From positions 1 through 64,000 of the forward strand of contig NZ_JAKKFH010000005.1 in NCBI RefSeq assembly GCF_022230925.1: a stretch of 64,000 bases of DNA, written 5' to 3'. A program made the translations under genes and the position numbers. Every line of letters starts with the position of its first letter. Positions within the stretch are counted from its first letter, which is position 1. This DNA comes from Micromonospora alfalfae. Its GTDB lineage: Bacteria > Actinomycetota > Actinomycetes > Mycobacteriales > Micromonosporaceae. This document shows positions 39,398-48,807 of this stretch, piece by piece. Under the pieces are notes generated by a model. That model was not told where the DNA came from. It saw only the letters and a program-made list of their open reading frames with translations, and searched no databases.

Positions 39398-41088
39398 GAG
39401 TTTCCCTCCCACTGTTGCGTCACCCGGCCCTGCGCCCCGACCGCCCCCACCAGATGGCCCAGCCACCGTTCGTCGGCCGTCGGGAAGTCCTCCCGCCAGT
39501 GGCAGCCCCGGGTCTCACCACGGGCGTACGCGGCGGCAACCAGCGTCGACGCCACGGTGAGCAGGTTGGTCGCCTCCCAGTCGGCGGTCCGCGGCCGGCC
39601 CCGGGCAACGCCCAGGTCGGTCAACGTACCGGCCGTTCCCGCCAGCGTCGCCGCGGACCGGAGCACCCCGGCCCCCCGCGTCATCGCCCGTTGCAGGATC
39701 GGCGTCACCTCCGCGGGCAGCACCCAGCCCGTCCCGCCCCGCCACGCGCCGGTCTCCGCCGGCTGGGCCTGCTCGGGCAGGCCGGCCGCGATGTCCTCGG
39801 CGATCCGCCGGGAGAAGACCAGACCCTCCAGCAGCGAGTTGCTGGCCAGCCGGTTCGCGCCGTGCACGCCCGTGCAGGCGACCTCGCCGCAGGCGTACAG
39901 ACCGGGGATGGAGGTGCGGCCGCGCAGATCGGTCCGAACCCCGCCGGAGGCGTAGTGGGCGGCCGGCGCCACCGGGATCAGATCGGTCGCCGGGTCCACG
40001 CCGATCGCCAGACAGGACGCCACGATCGTGGGGAACCGACCGGCCAGGAAATCGCCGCCCAGGTGCCGTGCGTCGAGGAAGACGTGGTCCGCGCCGGTGG
40101 CCAGCAGCACCCGGTGGATGCCCTTGGCCACCACGTCCCGGGGTGCCAGCTCAGCCAACTCGTGCTGGCCCACCATGAACCTCTTGCCGTCCGCGTCCAC
40201 CAGGTACGCGCCCTCGCCGCGCAACGCCTCCGAGACCAGCGGCTGCTGCGCGTGCCCCGCCCCGGGCACCCCCGCGCCGGACGGCGTGATCAGGGCGGTC
40301 GGGTGGAACTGGACGAACTCCACATCGGTCACCGCCGCGCCGGCCCGCAGCGCCAGCGCCACCCCGTCCCCGGTGGAGACCGCCGGGTTGGTGGTGGCCG
40401 AGAAGATCTGCCCCATGCCGCCGGTGGCGAGCACCACGGCACGGGCGAGCAGCGCGCCGACGCCGTCCTCGCTGCCCTCACCCAACACGTGCAGGGTGAT
40501 GCCGCAGGCCGGGCCGAGCCCGTCCGGGCCGTCGCCGGGCGCGCGCAGCAGATCCAGCACGAGGGCGTGCTCGACCAGCCGGATCCACGGGTCGCGCTGC
40601 ACCGCGGCGTGCAGGGCCCGCTGCACCTCCGCGCCGGTGGCGTCGCCGCCGGCGTGCACGATCCGGTCCGCCCGGTGCCCGCCCTCGCGGGTCAGCATCA
40701 ACGAGCCGTCCGGGTGCCTATCGAACTCGGCGCCGATCCGGATCAGCTCACGGAGCCGGGTCGGGCCCTCCTCGACCAGCACCCGGACCGCCGCCGGGTC
40801 GCACAGTCCGACCCCGGCGACCTCGGTGTCCCGGGCATGCGCCGCCGGGGTGTCGGCCGGGTCGAGCACCGCGGCGATGCCGCCCTGCGCCCACCGGGTC
40901 GAGCCGTCGTCAATGTTGACCTTGGTGACCACCGTGACGTGCAGACCGGCCTCACGCAGGTGCAGCGCCGCGGTCAACCCGGCCACGCCGGAGCCCACCA
41001 CGATCACGTCGGTCGTCTCCACCCAGCCGGGCGCGGGCGCGGCCAGCAGCGCGGGCAGGGCAGGCAGGTCGACGGTCGGGAGGTCCAT
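39394..41088 (-). CDS. nadB: L-aspartate oxidase
   Basis: FAD enzyme oxidising aspartate to iminoaspartate for quinolinate synthesis, 564 residues. It has FAD-binding VIVVGSGVAGLTAALHLREAGL, the family stretch STRWAQGGIAAVL, active-site EFVQFHPTAL and the C-terminal FAD motif YACGEVACTGVHGANRLASNSLLEGL. The ATG at 41088 is assumed; an in-frame TTG four codons upstream is the alternative, since the GGGGGG run sits very close to the ATG. Translationally coupled to nadC. Confidence 0.96.
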   Translation of the reverse strand: MDLPTVDLPALPALLAAPAPGWVETTDVIVVGSGVAGLTAALHLREAGLHVTVVTKVNIDDGSTRWAQGGIAAVLDPADTPAAHARDTEVAGVGLCDPAAVRVLVEEGPTRLRELIRIGAEFDRHPDGSLMLTREGGHRADRIVHAGGDATGAEVQRALHAAVQRDPWIRLVEHALVLDLLRAPGDGPDGLGPACGITLHVLGEGSEDGVGALLARAVVLATGGMGQIFSATTNPAVSTGDGVALALRAGAAVTDVEFVQFHPTALITPSGAGVPGAGHAQQPLVSEALRGEGAYLVDADGKRFMVGQHELAELAPRDVVAKGIHRVLLATGADHVFLDARHLGGDFLAGRFPTIVASCLAIGVDPATDLIPVAPAAHYASGGVRTDLRGRTSIPGLYACGEVACTGVHGANRLASNSLLEGLVFSRRIAEDIAAGLPEQAQPAETGAWRGGTGWVLPAEVTPILQRAMTRGAGVLRSAATLAGTAGTLTDLGVARGRPRTADWEATNLLTVASTLVAAAYARGETRGCHWREDFPTADERWLGHLVGAVGAQGRVTQQWEGNS

Positions 41089-41196
41089 CCCCCCAGTCAA
41101 CCCGAACCATCCTCGCCCGGGGCGGCGGGGGCGGGACGAGTGTTTTGGGCGACCCCGTCCGGCGCGCTCCGCGCCGTGCCGACAGTCAGGCAGTGG

Positions 41197-42093
41197 TCAC
41201 TTCGTCCGGACCGGCAGACCAGCCGGGCCCGCGCCCTTCAACGAGGCGGTCACCGTACGGTCGCTGAGCCACAGGTAGCAGCGGACGCCCCGATCACCGA
41301 CCCTCCAGCGCCCCGCTCCCGGCGGACGGACCACCACACCGCTGCGGAAGCGCAGCGTGGCGTCGTCAGGTACGCCCGCGTACCGGGCCAGGACGCTACG
41401 ACAACCCGTGTAGAGCGGCAGCCAGTCGGCGTCCCGGGTCGGGTACGCCTTATCCGGTGCGCGCCACACCCCGACGAACTCGGCGTCGTGCCGTTTGCCG
41501 CACTCCACCGGGGTCAGCGTCTGCACACCCCGGCCGGCGCCACCGCGGGTCTGCTGGCAGCCCAGGCGCAGCCCGGTGGGCCCCTTCAACGCGTCCCGCA
41601 GACTGCCCGACCGGACCACAACTGTCGCCGCCGCCTCGACGGTGGTCAGTTCGGTGAGGTCGCAGCGGAACCACCGGGAACCCGCCGCCCATCCCAGCCC
41701 GTTGGGCAGCGCCACTGACAGCCGCAGCCTGCCGGACCGCCAGTCGTCACCCACGTAGCCGGTCGCCCGGGTGTCGCACTCGGCGAACGCGCCCCGCAGC
41801 GCGGCCGAACCACCCGCCGGAGCGGCCGTCCGCTCGGCCGGGAAAACCCCGACGTGCACGGTCTCCAAACGGTGCGGCCCGGCGCAGTCCACCGGCTCAT
41901 AGTTGGCCAGGCTGACCAGATCGGTGAAGTCGGCGGTGTGACACACACCGGCGGCCGGGGTGAACGCCGACGGCGCCGGCAACGCCGCCCAGTCGTCGGT
42001 CAGATCACCGTCCAGGCCGCCGGACCCGGCGCAGCCCACCAGCAGCACTGCCGTCACGGCAGCGGCGAAGACTGTCGTCATGGCACGGCTCAT
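41197..42093 (-). CDS. Septum-formation-family lipoprotein
   Basis: A 298-residue lipoprotein with lipobox LVGC (C21). Two repeat units resemble the septum_form domain: VCHTADFTDLV to VDCAGPHRLETVHVGVFP, and LGCQQTRG to VECGKRHDAEFVGVW. Each has paired cysteines and a Cys-x3-His segment. It probably acts at the outer membrane face, but no function is shown. Separated from nadB by about 108 bp and from panD by about 96 bp, on the same strand. Confidence 0.75.
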   Translation of the reverse strand: MSRAMTTVFAAAVTAVLLVGCAGSGGLDGDLTDDWAALPAPSAFTPAAGVCHTADFTDLVSLANYEPVDCAGPHRLETVHVGVFPAERTAAPAGGSAALRGAFAECDTRATGYVGDDWRSGRLRLSVALPNGLGWAAGSRWFRCDLTELTTVEAAATVVVRSGSLRDALKGPTGLRLGCQQTRGGAGRGVQTLTPVECGKRHDAEFVGVWRAPDKAYPTRDADWLPLYTGCRSVLARYAGVPDDATLRFRSGVVVRPPGAGRWRVGDRGVRCYLWLSDRTVTASLKGAGPAGLPVRTK

Positions 42094-42189
42094 CGCGGCC
42101 TCCCCCAGCCACCGACCGGCTTCCGCCAGCGTGCCCAGGGTAACCGGAAATGACCTTCTGGTAACAGACCGGAATCGCGGTACGCGGGA

Positions 42190-42618
42190 TCAGACTCCGG
42201 ACACGGCCAACGGGCTCGGCACCGGGTTCCCGGCGGTGCCGGGCGCCGCCGCAGCCGGATCGGCACCCAACTCGATCACCCTGTTGTCGGTGTCGACGTG
42301 CACGACCCGTGGCCGGTACGACCGCGCCTCGGCGTCGTCCATCTGCCCGTACGAGATCAGGATGACCAGGTCACCCGGATGCACAAGGTGCGCGGCGGCG
42401 CCGTTGATGCCGATCACGCCGCTGCCCCGCTCGCCCGGGATCACGTACGTCTCCAGCCGGGCGCCGTTGGTGATGTCCACGATCGCCACCTGCTCGCCGG
42501 GGAGCAGGTCGGCGGCGTCGAGCAGATCCTCGTCCACTGTCACCGAACCGACGTAGTGCAGGTCGGCCTGGGTCACAGTGGCTCGGTGGATCTTCGACTT
42601 GAGCATGGTCCGCAACAT
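42190..42618 (-). CDS. panD: Aspartate 1-decarboxylase
   Basis: Pyruvoyl enzyme making beta-alanine from aspartate. The 142-residue proenzyme contains the self-cleavage Gly24-Ser25 pair in [13 protein letters not shown] and the typical start [15 protein letters not shown]. The C-terminal 20 residues are an Ala/Pro-rich tail. It lies 45 bases downstream of panC in the same transcript. Confidence 0.97.
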   Translation of the reverse strand: MLRTMLKSKIHRATVTQADLHYVGSVTVDEDLLDAADLLPGEQVAIVDITNGARLETYVIPGERGSGVIGINGAAAHLVHPGDLVILISYGQMDDAEARSYRPRVVHVDTDNRVIELGADPAAAAPGTAGNPVPSPLAVSGV

Positions 42619-42663
42619 CGCAGTGGCCTTTCGCGGGTATCGGTGGAGGGTGGTACGGCCGGG

Positions 42664-43512
42664 TCAGGGGCGCGGAGCGAGGTGGATCGCCGCGTTGTCG
42701 ATCAACCGGGTGGCACCCACCCAGGCGGCGATCACCAGCCGCGCCGGCCCAGCCACCGGCCCCGGTTCCAACTCGGGATCGGTGAGCACCAGGTAATCGA
42801 GGCGGGCACCGGGCGTACCGGCGCCGAACGCGGCGTGCGCGGCGGTCAGCACCGCGCCCGCGTCCAGCCCGTCGTCGGCGGCTTGCGCGCCGGCCCGCAG
42901 CGCCGCGGACAGACTCAGCGCGGCGGCCCGCTCCGGCTCACCCAGGTAACGGTTGCGGCTGGAGAGGGCCAGCCCATCCGGCTCCCGGACGGTCGGTACG
43001 CCGACCACCTCGACCGGCACGTCCAGGTCGCGGGTCATCCGCCGGACCAGGGTGAGCTGCTGGTAGTCCTTCTCGCCGAAGAACGCCAGGTCCGGCCGGG
43101 TGAGCTGGAGCAGCTTCAGCACCACGGTGAGCACCCCGTGAAAGAAGCCGGGGCGGCTCGCCCCCTCCAGCTCGGCGCCGAGCGGGCCCGGATCGAGGCG
43201 TACGCGGGGCTGCCCCTCCGGGTACATGTCCGCCACCGACGGGGCGAAGACAAGATCTGCGCCCGCCCGCCGGCACACCTCCAGGTCGGCGTCGAGGGTG
43301 CGCGGGTACCTGTCGAAGTCCTCGTTCGGCCCGAACTGCAACGGGTTCACGAAGACCGTAACCACCACGTGGTCGGCCTGTTCCCGGGCCGCCCGCAGCA
43401 ACGTCTCGTGCCCGGAGTGCAGCGCACCCATCGTCATCACCACCCCGACGGTGCCCTTCAGCCCGGCCCGGGCCTCGGCCAACTCGGCGCGCGTGTGCAC
43501 CACCTGGGTCAC
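42664..43512 (-). CDS. panC: Pantothenate synthetase
   Basis: Joins pantoate and beta-alanine with ATP. The 282-residue Rossmann-type ligase has [17 protein letters not shown] (HxGH), [34 protein letters not shown] and ALSSRNRYL (KMSKS-like) motifs. It starts GTG at 43512, 55 bases after the DUF2520 gene, in the conserved DUF2520-panC-panD order. Confidence 0.97.
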   Translation of the reverse strand: MTQVVHTRAELAEARAGLKGTVGVVMTMGALHSGHETLLRAAREQADHVVVTVFVNPLQFGPNEDFDRYPRTLDADLEVCRRAGADLVFAPSVADMYPEGQPRVRLDPGPLGAELEGASRPGFFHGVLTVVLKLLQLTRPDLAFFGEKDYQQLTLVRRMTRDLDVPVEVVGVPTVREPDGLALSSRNRYLGEPERAAALSLSAALRAGAQAADDGLDAGAVLTAAHAAFGAGTPGARLDYLVLTDPELEPGPVAGPARLVIAAWVGATRLIDNAAIHLAPRP

Positions 43513-43567
43513 GGCGACACCTCGGTTCGCGACTGCGGGGCTCGCAGGATCGGCTCACTCCTCATGC

Positions 43568-44542
43568 TCACGCGGCCACCTCCCGACCACTCTCGGCCAG
43601 TACGCCGAGCAGCGACTGCGCGTCCACCGGCCGCAGCCGGCCGGCGGCGATCGCCCGGTCGGCGGTACGACGGGCCAACGCCAGGTACGCGGGAACGGAT
43701 TCCGGTGCGGTGGCCGCCAACCGGGCCAGGTGCCGCTGCACGGTGCCCGCGTCGCCGCGGGAGACCGGCCCGGTCAAGGCGTCGTCGCCGAGCCGCAGCG
43801 CGTTCTCCAGGGCGGCCCGCAGCAGCGGGGCGAGGACCTTCTCCGGCCGGGACACCCCGGCGTCCCGCAACCGGTCGGTCGCCTCGTTGACCAGGGTCAC
43901 CAGGTGGTTCGCGCCGTGGGCCAGCGCGGCGTGGTAGAGCGGACGATCCGACTCGGCCACCCACTCGGGCACGCCACCGAGATCGGCTACCAGCCGGGCC
44001 GCCAGCGGGCGCAACTCGGCCGGGGCGGTCACCCCGTACGAGATGCCGTCCAGCCGGGCCAGGTCGTCCGGCGTACCGGTGAAGGTCATCGCGGGGTGCA
44101 GGGCGAGCGGCCGGGCGCCGGCCGCGACGGCCGGCCCCAACACGGAAAGGCCGTGCGCTCCCGAGGTGTGCGCGACGATCTGGCCCGGGTGCAGCGCGCC
44201 CTGCTCGGCGAGGCCGGTCACCACACCGGCCAGCCTGTCGTCCGGCACGGCGATCAGCAGCAGGTCGGCGGCGGCGTCGGCCACGGCGGCGACCGGGCGG
44301 CGAGGCACCTCGGGCAACAGCAGGGCGAGGCGGGCGCGGCTGGCTCCGGAGCTGCCGGAGACGGCAACCACCCGGTGCCCGGCGGCGGCGAGCGCGGCGC
44401 CCAGCACGGCGCCGACCCGACCGGCGCCAACGACACCGACGGTGAGCAGACGGGAGGTGGCGCGGGCGCCGGGAACGGCGCTATCCCACGAGGCGGCGGG
44501 CCCGGGTGGGCCGGCCGGACGCGGGCGCAACGGTGCGCTCAT
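43568..44542 (-). CDS. DUF2520 Rossmann-fold oxidoreductase-like protein
   Basis: A 324-residue protein. The N-terminal Rossmann domain (TVGVVGAGRVGAVLGAALAAAGHRVV) binds NAD(P); the all-helical C-terminal DUF2520 domain has HPAMTFTG and LYHAALAHGANHLVTL. It resembles ketopantoate reductase/6-phosphogluconate dehydrogenase-like folds. The ATG at 44542 gives a Pro/Ala-rich leader before the fold. Its constant position before panC in Actinobacteria suggests a step in pantothenate synthesis, possibly ketopantoate reduction, but that is unproven. Confidence 0.88.
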   Translation of the reverse strand: MSAPLRPRPAGPPGPAASWDSAVPGARATSRLLTVGVVGAGRVGAVLGAALAAAGHRVVAVSGSSGASRARLALLLPEVPRRPVAAVADAAADLLLIAVPDDRLAGVVTGLAEQGALHPGQIVAHTSGAHGLSVLGPAVAAGARPLALHPAMTFTGTPDDLARLDGISYGVTAPAELRPLAARLVADLGGVPEWVAESDRPLYHAALAHGANHLVTLVNEATDRLRDAGVSRPEKVLAPLLRAALENALRLGDDALTGPVSRGDAGTVQRHLARLAATAPESVPAYLALARRTADRAIAAGRLRPVDAQSLLGVLAESGREVAA

Positions 44543-44653
44543 GACGATGATCCAGTCCTCGAGAAGGGGTACCGGTCGATCGCAAGTATGCGCCCGGCCC
44601 GCCGAACCGGGACAAGCATGTGTGAAAACCTTCACCACCGACGAGACGGCTCG

Positions 44654-45229
44654 TCAGGGCGTTTCGGTCGGGGCCGACGTGATGGCGCGTAGCTCGGCGG
44701 CCACCTCGGCGATCAGGTCGCTGAGCGGGGCGTCGCTGTCGGGCGCGACCCAGCGGGCGTACGCGACCCGGAAGACCGTGGCACCCGACTCGGTGGCCAG
44801 GGTGGCAGTGGTCTCGTCGAGGCCCCTGGCGCGCAGGGCGGCGGTGACGGCGGCCACCAGTGAGCCCGTCTTGCGCAGTTCACGCTCCTGTAGCTCCGGG
44901 CTGCTCTCGATGATGGTCTGCCGCGCTCGGACCAGCTCCAGGCGGTCGGCGAAGATCTCCTCCGCCACCAGGCGGAAGGCGGCGACAACCGCCTCGAAGG
45001 GGCCGGCGTCGGTCTCGGTCACCGAGCGGACCAGGAGTTCCTCCAGGTGCCCGTTGCCGCTGAAGAGCGCCTCGCGCTTGTCGCCGAAGAGTCGGTAGAA
45101 GGTGCGTTTGTCGAGGCCGGCACGGGCGGCGATGTCCGCGACAGTTGTCTGTTCGAAGCCGCGCTCGCGGAACAACTCGAAGGCGGCCGCCTCCAGGCGG
45201 CCGCGTGCGTCAGGTTGCCAGCGAGCCAT
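44654..45229 (-). CDS. TetR-family transcriptional regulator
   Basis: A 191-residue repressor. The N-terminal helix-turn-helix (LEAAAFELFRERGFEQTTVADIAARAGLDKRTFYRLFGDK) is typical; the ligand domain is helical. The ATG at 45229 is chosen because upstream residues lie in operator DNA. It is divergent from the epimerase gene with three identical-pattern dyads between, so it most likely represses both that gene and itself. Confidence 0.93.
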   Translation of the reverse strand: MARWQPDARGRLEAAAFELFRERGFEQTTVADIAARAGLDKRTFYRLFGDKREALFSGNGHLEELLVRSVTETDAGPFEAVVAAFRLVAEEIFADRLELVRARQTIIESSPELQERELRKTGSLVAAVTAALRARGLDETTATLATESGATVFRVAYARWVAPDSDAPLSDLIAEVAAELRAITSAPTETP

Positions 45230-45245
45230 GCGGCGATGGTATCCG

Positions 45246-45325
45246 ATGTCACACCGCGACATTAATTCGTTCCACATGTCGCGGTGTGACATCACGCGAG
45301 CTACGGTTATGTCGCAAGGTGACAT
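45246..45325. promoter_or_regulatory. Three TetR operators (ATGTC-N7-GACAT)
   Basis: ATGTC-N7-GACAT occurs at 45246-45262, 45276-45292 and 45309-45325. The first two are exact reverse complements over 18 bases (45245-45262 and 45276-45293). Centre spacings are 30 and 33 bp, near three helical turns. They fill the divergent promoter region, ending 22 bases before the epimerase ATG. Confidence 0.85.
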
Positions 45326-45347
45326 CGGCACTCACGAAGGAACCACA

Positions 45348-46259
45348 ATGCGCGTATTCGTCACTGGCGCCTCCGGCCACCTCGGCTCCGCAGTCGTCCC
45401 GGAACTGCTCTCCGCCGGGCACCAGGTCGTCGGCCTCGCCCGCTCCGACACGTCCGCCGCCGCCATCGAGAAGCTCGGTGCTCAGGCACACCGCGGCGAC
45501 CTGTCCGACCTCGACGTGCTCCGGGACGAGGCAGCCGCCGCCGACGGAGTCATCCACCTGGCGTTCCGCCACGACCTCATGATCAACGGCGACCTGGCCG
45601 GCGCCGCCAGAGCTGACCTGGACGCCCTCACGGCACTCGCCGACGGCCTGGCCGACTCCGGCAAGCCCCTGGTCGGCACCGGCGGAACGGCCATGCTCGT
45701 GATGGGTGGCATCGTCGGCCGCCCCGGCACCGAACGCGACACCTTCCCGTCCGGCGGCTACCGGATCGACGCGGAGAACTTCGTGGCCGGCCTCGCCTCC
45801 CGCGGCGTGCGCTCCTCCATCGTCCGGCTCGCGCCCACAGTGCACAGTTCACTCGACCACTACGGCTTCATCACCGCCATCATCGCCGCGGCCCGCCGCA
45901 AGGGGTACGCCGCCTACGTCGGCGACGGCAGCAACCGGTGGCCGGCCGTACACACGCTCGACGCGGCAGTGCTCTACCGACTCGCCCTCGAAAAAGCCCC
46001 AGCCGGTACGCGCCTGCACGGAGCCGCCGACGAGGGCGTCCCTTTCCAGCAGATCGCGGCAGCCATCGGCGACAACCTCGGCATCCCGGTCCGAAGCATC
46101 AGCCCCGCCGAGGCCAACGACCACTTCGGCTTTCTCGGGTCGTTCGCACAGATGGACAACCCCACGTCGTCCGCCCTCACCCGCGAACTGCTGGGCTGGA
46201 CTCCGACCCAGCCCGGCCTGATCGCGGACCTGCACGAAGGGCACTACTTCCAAGCCTGA
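45348..46259 (+). CDS. NAD-dependent epimerase/dehydratase (atypical SDR)
   Basis: A 303-residue extended/atypical short-chain dehydrogenase. It has the NAD(P) motif VFVTGASGHLGSAVVPELL, GVIHLAFRHD in the NNAG position and a variable C-terminal half (GDGSNRWPAVHTLDAAVLYRLAL). The canonical YxxxK is not obvious; the segment SGGYRIDAENFV occupies the region. The substrate is unknown. GAAGGAA precedes the ATG at 45348. Controlled, by position, by the divergent TetR regulator. Confidence 0.88.
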   Translation: MRVFVTGASGHLGSAVVPELLSAGHQVVGLARSDTSAAAIEKLGAQAHRGDLSDLDVLRDEAAAADGVIHLAFRHDLMINGDLAGAARADLDALTALADGLADSGKPLVGTGGTAMLVMGGIVGRPGTERDTFPSGGYRIDAENFVAGLASRGVRSSIVRLAPTVHSSLDHYGFITAIIAAARRKGYAAYVGDGSNRWPAVHTLDAAVLYRLALEKAPAGTRLHGAADEGVPFQQIAAAIGDNLGIPVRSISPAEANDHFGFLGSFAQMDNPTSSALTRELLGWTPTQPGLIADLHEGHYFQA

Positions 46260-46326
46260 ACCACGAAGCCGCCCGGCGGTGACCGTAGGGTCGGCACGGC
46301 TACCCATGCTGAACCTGAGGAGAACG

Positions 46327-47604
46327 ATGTCGATCCGGTGGCGGGACGCGATGAGCCACGCCCTCTACGGGCCGGACGGCTTCTTCGTGGCCGGCAGCGG
46401 GCCGGCCGATCACTTCCGGACCAGCGTGCACGCCTCCCCGGCCTTCGCCACCGCGCTGCTGCGCCTCCTCACACAGGTCGACGCCGCTCTCGGCCATCCG
46501 CCACGGCTCGACGTGGTCGACGTCGGGGCTGGGCGGGGGGAGCTGCTGCGTTCTCTCGTCGGGGGCGCGGTGGGGGTTTCCGGGGAGCCCGCCCACTCCG
46601 GGCGGTCAGGCTTGATCCCTCCGTGGTCGGGCTCCCCGGAAACCCTGACTCCCACGGCCTCCGCCCGTCGGTCGCCCGACGATCCGTCGTTGGTCGCCGA
46701 TCGTCCGTCGCTCGCAGAGCGGATGCGTTTCACAGCAGTCGAGTACGCCAGCCGCCCCGAGAACCTGCCTGACGAGATCAACTGGGTGTCTGAGATCCCC
46801 GATGGGATCACCGGACTGTTGATCGCTACCGAATGGCTGGACAACGTCCCACTCGACGTGGCGGTGCACACCGCCGATGGCTGGCGATATGTGCTGGTCG
46901 ACCCCGACAGCGGCATGGAGACGGTTGGCGAGTTGGTCAGTCCCACCGATCTTGATTGGCTGACCACCTGGTGGCCTGGTCCCGCGAGCCCTCGCGATGC
47001 GGACCGCGACCTGACCGGTGGTTCAACCTCTACCGATGCGACCAGCGGAAGCGGGTCGGGTTTCCGGGCAGCCCGGCCGGCGCAGGGATCAAGCCTGACC
47101 GCCCGGAGCCGGCCGGGCTGCCCCGAAACCCCCCACAGCGACCACCGAGCAGAGATCGGCAGACCGAGGGACGAAGCCTGGGCGAACGCGGTCCGGAAGA
47201 TCAGCCGAGGGCTGGCGGTGGCCGTCGACTACGGGCACCTGAAGACGGGCCGGCCCGTGGACGGGACGTTGACCGGGTATCGGGGTGGGCGGCAGGTGCC
47301 CCCGGTGCCGGACGGGTCGAGTGACGTCACAGCGCACGTGGCAATGGACTCGGTCGCCTCCGCCGGTGCGGCGGTCGCCCGGTGCGCGTACTCCCTGGTC
47401 CTGCAGCGGGAGGCGCTGCGGGCGCTCGGGGCCGACGGCGGGCGACCGCCGCTCAGCCTGGCCGGCACCGACCCGGTCGGCTACGTGCGGGCGCTGGCCG
47501 CCGCGTCGGCGGTGGCCGAGCTGACCGACCCGGCCGGGCTCGGCGGGCACTGGTGGTTGCGCCAGCCGGTCGGCATCCCGCTCGGGCCGGCCGTGGCACG
47601 ATGA
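46327..47604 (+). CDS. MidA/NDUFAF7-family methyltransferase with two in-frame repeat insertions
   Basis: A 425-residue SAM-dependent methyltransferase of the MidA family: [29 protein letters not shown] and AVAVDYGH match its SAM and substrate motifs. Human NDUFAF7 of this family dimethylates an arginine of complex I subunit NDUFS2, the NuoD homologue. Here the gene overlaps nuoD2 by ATGA. Two low-complexity insertions (about residues 83-107 and 244-269) are encoded by palindromic repeat copies that keep the frame open. GAGGAGAACG precedes the ATG at 46327. Confidence 0.85.
   Translation: MSIRWRDAMSHALYGPDGFFVAGSGPADHFRTSVHASPAFATALLRLLTQVDAALGHPPRLDVVDVGAGRGELLRSLVGGAVGVSGEPAHSGRSGLIPPWSGSPETLTPTASARRSPDDPSLVADRPSLAERMRFTAVEYASRPENLPDEINWVSEIPDGITGLLIATEWLDNVPLDVAVHTADGWRYVLVDPDSGMETVGELVSPTDLDWLTTWWPGPASPRDADRDLTGGSTSTDATSGSGSGFRAARPAQGSSLTARSRPGCPETPHSDHRAEIGRPRDEAWANAVRKISRGLAVAVDYGHLKTGRPVDGTLTGYRGGRQVPPVPDGSSDVTAHVAMDSVASAGAAVARCAYSLVLQREALRALGADGGRPPLSLAGTDPVGYVRALAAASAVAELTDPAGLGGHWWLRQPVGIPLGPAVAR
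46574..46645. repeat. Palindromic repeat copy 1 inside midA
   Basis: A perfect 18-bp inverted repeat (46574-46591 with 46628-46645) beginning GGGTTTCCGGGGAGCCCG. The 36-base centre contains the core GGCGGTCAGGCTTGATCCCT. It is 72 bp in all, a multiple of three, and is read through by the methyltransferase frame. Confidence 0.85.
47058..47131. repeat. Palindromic repeat copy 2 inside midA (inverted)
   Basis: A 23-bp inverted repeat with one mismatch (47058-47080 with 47109-47131), beginning GGGTTTCCGGGCAGCCCGG. Its 28-base centre carries the reverse complement of the copy 1 core, 25 bases identical. It is therefore the same element inserted in the opposite orientation and read in another frame. 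Confidence 0.85.
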
Positions 47605-48788
47605 CGGGCATGACCACCGACGCCGGGGACCTCCGTGAACTGACCGTCGGCACCGGGGCCGGGCTGATCGCCGGCACCGGTGATCAGCAGCTCGGCACCG
47701 ACATGGTGCTGAACATCGGCCCGCAGCACCCCTCCACCCACGGTGTGCTGCGGTTGAAGCTGGTGCTCGACGGCGAGCGGGTGGTCGCCTGTGAACCGAT
47801 CGTCGGTTACATGCACCGGGGCGCTGAGAAGCTCTTCGAGGTGCGTGACTACCGGCAGATCATCGTGCTGGCCAACCGGCATGACTGGCTCTCGGCGTTC
47901 TCCAACGAGCTGGGCGTGGTGCTCGCTGTGGAACGCCTGATGGGCATGGAGGTGCCGGAGCGGGCCACCTGGCTGCGGATGGCCCTCGCGGAGCTGAACC
48001 GGGTGCTCAACCACCTGATGTTCCTCGGCTCGTACCCGTTGGAGATCGGGGCGATCACACCGATCTTCTACGCCTTCCGGGAACGCGAGACCATCCAGGC
48101 GGTGATGGAGGAGGTCTCCGGTGGCCGGATCCACTACATGTTCAACCGGGTGGGCGGCCTCAAGGAAGAGGTGCCGTACGGATGGACCGGGCGGGCCCGC
48201 GCGGCGATCGGCGAGGTACGCCGCCGGTTGCCCGACCTGGACCACCTGATCCGGCGTAACGAGATCTTCCTGGCCCGCACCGTCGGGGTGGGCGTGCTGT
48301 CCGCAGCGGACGCCGCCGCGTTCGGCGCGTCCGGCCCGGTGGCCAGGGCCTCGGGGCTCGACCTGGACCTGCGCCGCGACGACCCCTACCTGGCCTACGA
48401 CGAGCTGGACGTGCCGGTGGTCACCAAGACCGCCGGCGACTGCCACGCCCGTTTCGAGGTGCTGCTCGACCAGGTGTACGCGTCACTGGACCTCGCCGAG
48501 CAGTGCCTCGACCGGGTGGACCGGCTGACCGGGCCGATCAACACCCGGCTGCCGAAGGTGCTCAAGGCGCCGGAGGGGCACACGTACGCCTGGACGGAGA
48601 ACCCGCTCGGCATCAACGGCTACTACCTGGTGTCGCGGGGTGAGAAGACGCCGTGGCGGTTGAAGCTGCGCACCGCCTCGTACGCGAACGTGCAGGCGTT
48701 GGCCACCCTGCTCCCCGGCTGCCTGGTCCCGGATCTGATCGCGATCCTCGGCTCGATGTTCTTCGTGGTCGGCGACATCGACAAGTGA
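47601..48788 (+). CDS. nuoD2: NADH-quinone oxidoreductase subunit D paralogue
   Basis: A 395-residue NuoD/49-kDa-type subunit, part of the quinone-binding module of complex I. It has [16 protein letters not shown] (quinone-site His) and [12 protein letters not shown], whose Arg73 aligns with bovine 49-kDa Arg85, the residue methylated by NDUFAF7. The order of the rest follows the family to a C-terminal VVGDIDK, close to the usual VFGEVDR. No other nuo gene is adjacent, so it is an orphan paralogue. The ATG at 47601 overlaps the methyltransferase stop; ATG 47610 is the alternative. Confidence 0.95.
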   Translation: MTGMTTDAGDLRELTVGTGAGLIAGTGDQQLGTDMVLNIGPQHPSTHGVLRLKLVLDGERVVACEPIVGYMHRGAEKLFEVRDYRQIIVLANRHDWLSAFSNELGVVLAVERLMGMEVPERATWLRMALAELNRVLNHLMFLGSYPLEIGAITPIFYAFRERETIQAVMEEVSGGRIHYMFNRVGGLKEEVPYGWTGRARAAIGEVRRRLPDLDHLIRRNEIFLARTVGVGVLSAADAAAFGASGPVARASGLDLDLRRDDPYLAYDELDVPVVTKTAGDCHARFEVLLDQVYASLDLAEQCLDRVDRLTGPINTRLPKVLKAPEGHTYAWTENPLGINGYYLVSRGEKTPWRLKLRTASYANVQALATLLPGCLVPDLIAILGSMFFVVGDIDK

Positions 48789-48807
48789 CCCCGGGCCGCC
48801 TGACCGG

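Noticed and set aside
39415..41718. Open frame of 767 codons on the plus strand opposite nadB and the lipoprotein gene
   Set aside because: Arg/Gly/His-rich antisense shadow without any recognisable motif; nadB motifs on the minus strand are clear.
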